64,000 nucleotides of DNA from Streptomyces sp. SUK 48 (GTDB lineage: Bacteria; Actinomycetota; Actinomycetes; Streptomycetales; Streptomycetaceae), in the NCBI RefSeq assembly GCF_009650765.1, contig NZ_CP045740.1:2604001-2668000 (forward strand), given 5' to 3'. The notes below the pieces were generated by a model. The model did not search any database and was not told the origin of the DNA. It saw nothing but the letters and a program-made list of their open reading frames with translations. The translations under genes and the position numbers were made by a program. Shown one piece after another: positions 63,268-64,000 of this stretch; the first letter of the stretch is position 1; every line of letters begins with the position of its first letter.

Positions 63268-64000
63268 CTAACGCCCGTTCGTTCCCGGGGTGTCCGGGCC
63301 CTCCGGATCTGTTCCGGCCGGATCTTCCGGGGCCGTTTTGACCGGGTCCTTCGCGTCCGGACCCGTCGTCAGGATCACGTTCCGCAGCGGCTCGTGGTTC
63401 ACGAACCGGGTCAACTGATCGACCAGCAGCCGCTGGGCGCGCGGCAGGAAGGCGGACGTGGGTCCGCCGACATGCGGGGTGATCAGTGCGCCGGGGGCCT
63501 TCCAGAGGGGGTGGCCGGGCGGCAGCGGCTCGGGGTCGGTGACGTCCAGGGCGGCCAGGAGCCGGCCCCGCTCCAGCTCCGCGAGCAGCGCGTTCGTGTC
63601 CACGACCGGCCCTCGGGAGACGTTCACCAGGAGGGCCCCGTCCTTCATCCGGGAGAGGAACTCGGCGTCCACCAGACCGTGGGTGGCGTCGGTGAGGGGG
63701 GTGGACAGAATCACGACATCGGCTTCCGGAAGCAGAGAAAGCACATCGGCGATCGGATGCACGGGACCGCGCGCCGTGGTGCGCCGGGAGCGTGCGACGC
63801 GCGCCACCCGCGCAAGCTCGAAGGGCGTGAGCCGGTCCTCGATGGCGGCGGCGATCGAGCCGTAGCCGACGATGAGCACGTTCTTGTCGGCGAGCGCGGG
63901 CCGGAACGCCCCCTGCCAGTGCCCCTGTTGCTGGGCCCGCACGAAGTCCGGGATGCCGCGCAGCGCGGCCAGGGTCAGGGTGAGCGCCAGCTCGGCGGTG
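63268..64000 (-). CDS. D-isomer-specific 2-hydroxyacid dehydrogenase (N-terminus outside window)
   Basis: About 244 residues are visible; the start lies right of the window. NAD site NVLIVGYGSIAAAIEDRL, then DVVILSTPLTDATHGLVD, NVSRGPVVDTNALLAEL (Arg), LDVTDPEPLPPGHPLW (Glu) and ALITPHVGGPTSAF (His) give the catalytic Arg-Glu-His set. The C-terminus is extended by a Pro/Asp/Thr-rich tail of ~30 residues (ILTTGPDAKDPVKTAPEDPA). Substrate is unknown; glyoxylate/hydroxypyruvate reductases are the nearest type by eye. It shares strand with serA but is a distinct paralogue without ASB/ACT domains. Confidence 0.9.
   Translation of the reverse strand, partial: TAELALTLTLAALRGIPDFVRAQQQGHWQGAFRPALADKNVLIVGYGSIAAAIEDRLTPFELARVARVARSRRTTARGPVHPIADVLSLLPEADVVILSTPLTDATHGLVDAEFLSRMKDGALLVNVSRGPVVDTNALLAELERGRLLAALDVTDPEPLPPGHPLWKAPGALITPHVGGPTSAFLPRAQRLLVDQLTRFVNHEPLRNVILTTGPDAKDPVKTAPEDPAGTDPEGPDTPGTNGR

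Overview
The window looks like core chromosome of a Streptomyces. GC content and third-position GC are very high, GTG starts are common, and the gene families are typical of the genus: tandem conservons (cvn), a HU protein with a long lysine-rich tail (HupS), NdgR next to leuCD, an acyl-CoA carboxylase epsilon/beta pair, a PucR/proline-catabolism pair, and an ilvB leader peptide. From memory, the gene order resembles the S. coelicolor region around SCO5510-SCO5563; I could not align it. I see no prophage, insertion sequence, CRISPR array or origin.

Layout. Positions 1-6.6 kb hold housekeeping genes: thiL (cut by the window edge), a stand-alone Lrp ligand-binding domain, a DUF3515 lipoprotein, ddlA, the coupled plsC-gpsA pair, cofC/fbiD and hupS. 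At 6.9-9.8 kb, leuCD diverges from the IclR regulator ndgR. At 9.8-15.4 kb are a DUF4188/MerR pair around a clean MerR-type operator, five minus-strand tRNA genes (Gln, Glu, Glu, Gln, Glu), a truncated HAD gene, a RelE/ParE-fold protein, gltX with an overlapping FAH-family gene, and a 64-residue peptide with two NPRRT motifs. At 15.9-26.9 kb two conservons (sensor kinase-like CvnA, roadblock CvnB, DUF742 CvnC, GTPase CvnD) stand head to tail. The first has a one-base frameshift in cvnB.

At 27-28.9 kb are accE and accB. At 29-39.5 kb are a YceI protein, a MarR regulator, a secreted/membrane protein, divergent secreted glycosidases (GH3 and GH30-CBM13), a GPP34 protein and cimA. At 39.7-45.9 kb is a compact minus-strand run: ureAB fusion, ureC, agmatine deiminase, a Cys-rich protein, TetR, and an MHS-family transporter. 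A pair of palindromes lies at its head. At 46-59.5 kb is a branched-chain amino acid, proline and serine block: ilvE, leuB, pruA, proline dehydrogenase, pucR, serA, ilvC, ilvH, ilvB and the ilvB leader with its attenuator. At 59.5-63.1 kb is a large membrane PAS-GGDEF-EAL protein whose EAL half looks catalytically dead. A 2-hydroxyacid dehydrogenase runs off the right edge.

How the genes work together. Nearly the whole valine/leucine/isoleucine pathway is here: CimA, IlvBH, IlvC, LeuCD, LeuB and IlvE. NdgR sits beside leuC, and transcription attenuation is visible at ilvB and suspected at cimA. The least routine features are the frameshifted cvnB1, the NPRRT peptide, the urease-agmatine deiminase-TetR-transporter operon whose urease has an altered active-site flap, and the degenerate EAL domain.
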